This document shows, piece after piece, positions 62,387-64,000 of a stretch of 64,000 nt of DNA. A program made the translations under genes and the position numbers. Position 1 is the stretch's first letter; every line of letters starts with the position of its first letter. Source of the DNA: Variovorax sp. ZS18.2.2 (GTDB lineage Bacteria; Pseudomonadota; Gammaproteobacteria; Burkholderiales; Burkholderiaceae_C); the NCBI RefSeq assembly GCF_024701975.1, contig NZ_JANLNM010000002.1, positions 372,001-436,000 on the forward strand, given 5' to 3'. The notes beneath the pieces are model-generated. The model made no database searches. It saw only the letters and a list, made by a program, of their open reading frames with translations, and had not been told where the DNA came from.

Positions 62387-63622
62387 TCAGGGGTTCGAAT
62401 CCGGCGGCGTCAGGTGCCGGGTCGCGGCCCAGAACGCCAGCGCGATGCCGCTGGTGACGGCGCCCGCGATGCAGACTCCGTTCCATCCGGCATGGGCGTA
62501 CAGCATCGTCGAGGCGATCGATCCTGCGGCGGAGCCGATCGAATAGAAGATCATGTAGCCGGCAGTCAGCCGGCTCTGCGCTTCCGGGCGCACGCGGTAG
62601 ATCAGGCTCTGGTTCGAGACGTGCACCGACTGCAGGCCGAAGTCGATCAGGACGACGCCGACCACCATGGCCCAGATCGACCACGGCAGCAGCGCGATGA
62701 GCCCCCACGACAGCAGCATGGCCACGAGCCCGATGCCGGTGGTGCGCTGCGCCCGGCCGCGGTCCGCCTGACGGCCCGCGCGCGCCGCGCCCAGCGCGCC
62801 GGCCGCGCCCGCCAGGCCGAACAGCCCCACCTGCGTGTGCGAGAGCGAGAACGGCGGCGCCGTCAGCGGCAACACCATCGGCGTCAGCAGCATGGTGATG
62901 GCCATGAAGATCAGCATCGCGAGCACCGCGCGGATGCGCAGCACGGGCTCTTCGGCGAAGAGGGTGAACACCGAGCGGATCAACTGCAGGTACGGGATGC
63001 GCACCGCCGGCCGCACGTTGCGCGGGAGCGCCTTCCACAGCAGGCCCGAGACGACCAGCGTGGCCGCGGCCGACACCAGGTACACCGAGCGCCAGCCGAA
63101 AAGATCCGACAGCGTGCCCGACACGGCCCGCGCGAGCAGGATGCCGACGATGATCCCGCTGGTGACGATGCCCACCACGCGGCCCCGCTCGCCCGGCGGC
63201 GCCATGATCGCGGCGTAGGCGACCAGCACCTGCGTCACGACGGCCAGCAGGCCGACGGCAGCCATCGCCGGCAGCAGGATCGCAGCACTGGGCGCCAGCG
63301 CAACGCAGAGCAGCGCGATCACCGACAACAGCGATTGCCCGACGATCAACCGTCGCCGGTCGATCAGGTCGCCCAGCGGCACGACCAGCAGCAGCCCGAG
63401 GCCGTAGCCGACCTGGGTGATGGTGATGACGATGCCGACCGTCGCAGGGCGGATGCCGAAGGTGACCGCGAGCGTGTCCAGCAGCGGCTGGGCGTAGTAG
63501 ACGTTGGCAACCGCCAGCCCGCAGGCGACTGCGAACAGCAGCGCCATCGCGCCGGATATGGACGGCGCGGCAGGCCGTGCTTCTGCGTGCCGCGCCGCGG
63601 CCGCATCGAGGTTCAATTCCAC
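62387..63622 (-). CDS. MFS transporter
   Basis: This 411-residue protein has twelve hydrophobic segments and MFS motif A-like 'GDLIDRRRLIVGQSLLSV' after the second. The start follows an acidic N-terminal tail of about 22 residues. It resembles drug or metabolite exporters of the DHA1/NepI-like group. The GTG at 63622 is preceded by TGAGGT, the end of the upstream hydrolase gene 8 nt away, so the two are probably co-transcribed and may act on the same compound. Confidence 0.9.
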   Translation of the reverse strand: MELNLDAAAARHAEARPAAPSISGAMALLFAVACGLAVANVYYAQPLLDTLAVTFGIRPATVGIVITITQVGYGLGLLLVVPLGDLIDRRRLIVGQSLLSVIALLCVALAPSAAILLPAMAAVGLLAVVTQVLVAYAAIMAPPGERGRVVGIVTSGIIVGILLARAVSGTLSDLFGWRSVYLVSAAATLVVSGLLWKALPRNVRPAVRIPYLQLIRSVFTLFAEEPVLRIRAVLAMLIFMAITMLLTPMVLPLTAPPFSLSHTQVGLFGLAGAAGALGAARAGRQADRGRAQRTTGIGLVAMLLSWGLIALLPWSIWAMVVGVVLIDFGLQSVHVSNQSLIYRVRPEAQSRLTAGYMIFYSIGSAAGSIASTMLYAHAGWNGVCIAGAVTSGIALAFWAATRHLTPPDSNP

Positions 63623-63630
63623 GGCGGACC

Positions 63631-64000
63631 TCAGGCCTTCAGGGCGTCATGGAAGCGCTCGATATGGGCGGAGATCACCTCTCCCAGTTCTTCGAGCGCG
63701 AAGTGGCCGGTGTCGAGCAGCTTGAAGTCGATCTGCCGCAGATCGCGCTGGTACGGGTACGCACCCGACGGCGGAAAGATCACGTCGTTGGCGCCCCAGA
63801 CGACCAGCGTAGGCGGCTGGTGCTGGCGGAAGTACGCCTGCCAGGCCGGGTAGCGCGCGAGGTTGCTGCCGTAGTCGTGCAGCAGCGCCGCCATCGCGTC
63901 CTTGTTGCCGGGGCGGGCGAGCAGGGCGCGCTGCAGCAGCCAGTTGTCCGGGTCGATGCGCGACGGGTCCTTCACGCCGTGCGTGTAGTTCCACTCCAGC
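63631..64000 (-). CDS. Alpha/beta-hydrolase, C-terminal part (cut by window edge)
   Basis: The frame continues to the last base of the window, so only about 122 C-terminal residues are seen. 'PPTLVVWGANDVIFPPSGAY' holds the acidic catalytic residue and 'DTGHFALEE' the catalytic His of the alpha/beta-hydrolase fold. The nucleophile lies outside the window. Its stop is 8 nt before the MFS start, pointing to an operon. Confidence 0.88.
   Translation of the reverse strand, partial: LEWNYTHGVKDPSRIDPDNWLLQRALLARPGNKDAMAALLHDYGSNLARYPAWQAYFRQHQPPTLVVWGANDVIFPPSGAYPYQRDLRQIDFKLLDTGHFALEELGEVISAHIERFHDALKA

Overview
The window is high-GC chromosomal DNA from a Betaproteobacterium, most likely a Variovorax-like member of the Comamonadaceae. 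This rests on overall gene style: paired Bug-type solute-binding proteins, CadR/CadA and CzcICBAD metal-efflux loci, a mog-darP next to pmbA arrangement, and SuhB with a basic C-terminal tail. The assignment is by recognition only; no database was searched. Genes are dense, and no rRNA, tRNA, CRISPR array or intact insertion sequence was seen.

Layout. 1-3105: the end of an OmpR-type response regulator and its hybrid histidine kinase. 3310-8053: a ribose-type sugar ABC importer (ATPase, permease, binding protein) plus a second, paralogous periplasmic binding protein. 8128-9870: an AbiE-type toxin-antitoxin pair with inverted-repeat operators. 9891-13845: a sulfatase and two Bug binding proteins, divergent from a MarR regulator. 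13983-18452: a small zinc-ribbon membrane protein, Dps, two small unknown proteins, two tandem Crp/Fnr-like regulators, a DUF1488-like protein and a SUFU-domain protein. 18459-26228 (minus strand): a UvrA-like ABC protein, VOC protein, AraC regulator, MscS channel, FUSC exporter and SuhB. 26359-29630: TrmJ, CysE, a small membrane protein and an MFS carrier.

29735-34506: an unknown protein, cadR/cadA, a small membrane protein, and an AhpD-like protein divergent from an HxlR regulator over two strong palindromes. 34745-37156: an exported-protein operon (DUF4148-like repeat protein, DUF305 protein, YVTN beta-propeller). 37164-42289: a second two-component cluster and a Kef-type antiporter. 42302-51816: czcRS and czcICBAD. 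51817-56935: an AT-rich upstream region and four overlapping or closely spaced surface-polysaccharide genes. 57249-64000: an NAD(P)-binding protein, a cupin, mog-darP, pmbA, an AraC regulator, a 160-bp imperfect palindrome, an MFS carrier and the end of an alpha/beta hydrolase.

How it works together. Much of the window deals with sensing and exporting toxic metals and small molecules: CadA (Cd/Pb/Zn), CzcCBA plus a CDF carrier (Co/Zn/Cd), FUSC, two MFS carriers and the UvrA-like cassette. Two paralogous two-component systems flank transport or envelope operons. The first may pair its sensor kinase with the stand-alone binding protein at 7100-8053, in the manner of TorS and TorT. The AbiE pair and the glycosyltransferase block look like accessory insertions, because their upstream DNA is clearly more AT-rich than the surroundings.
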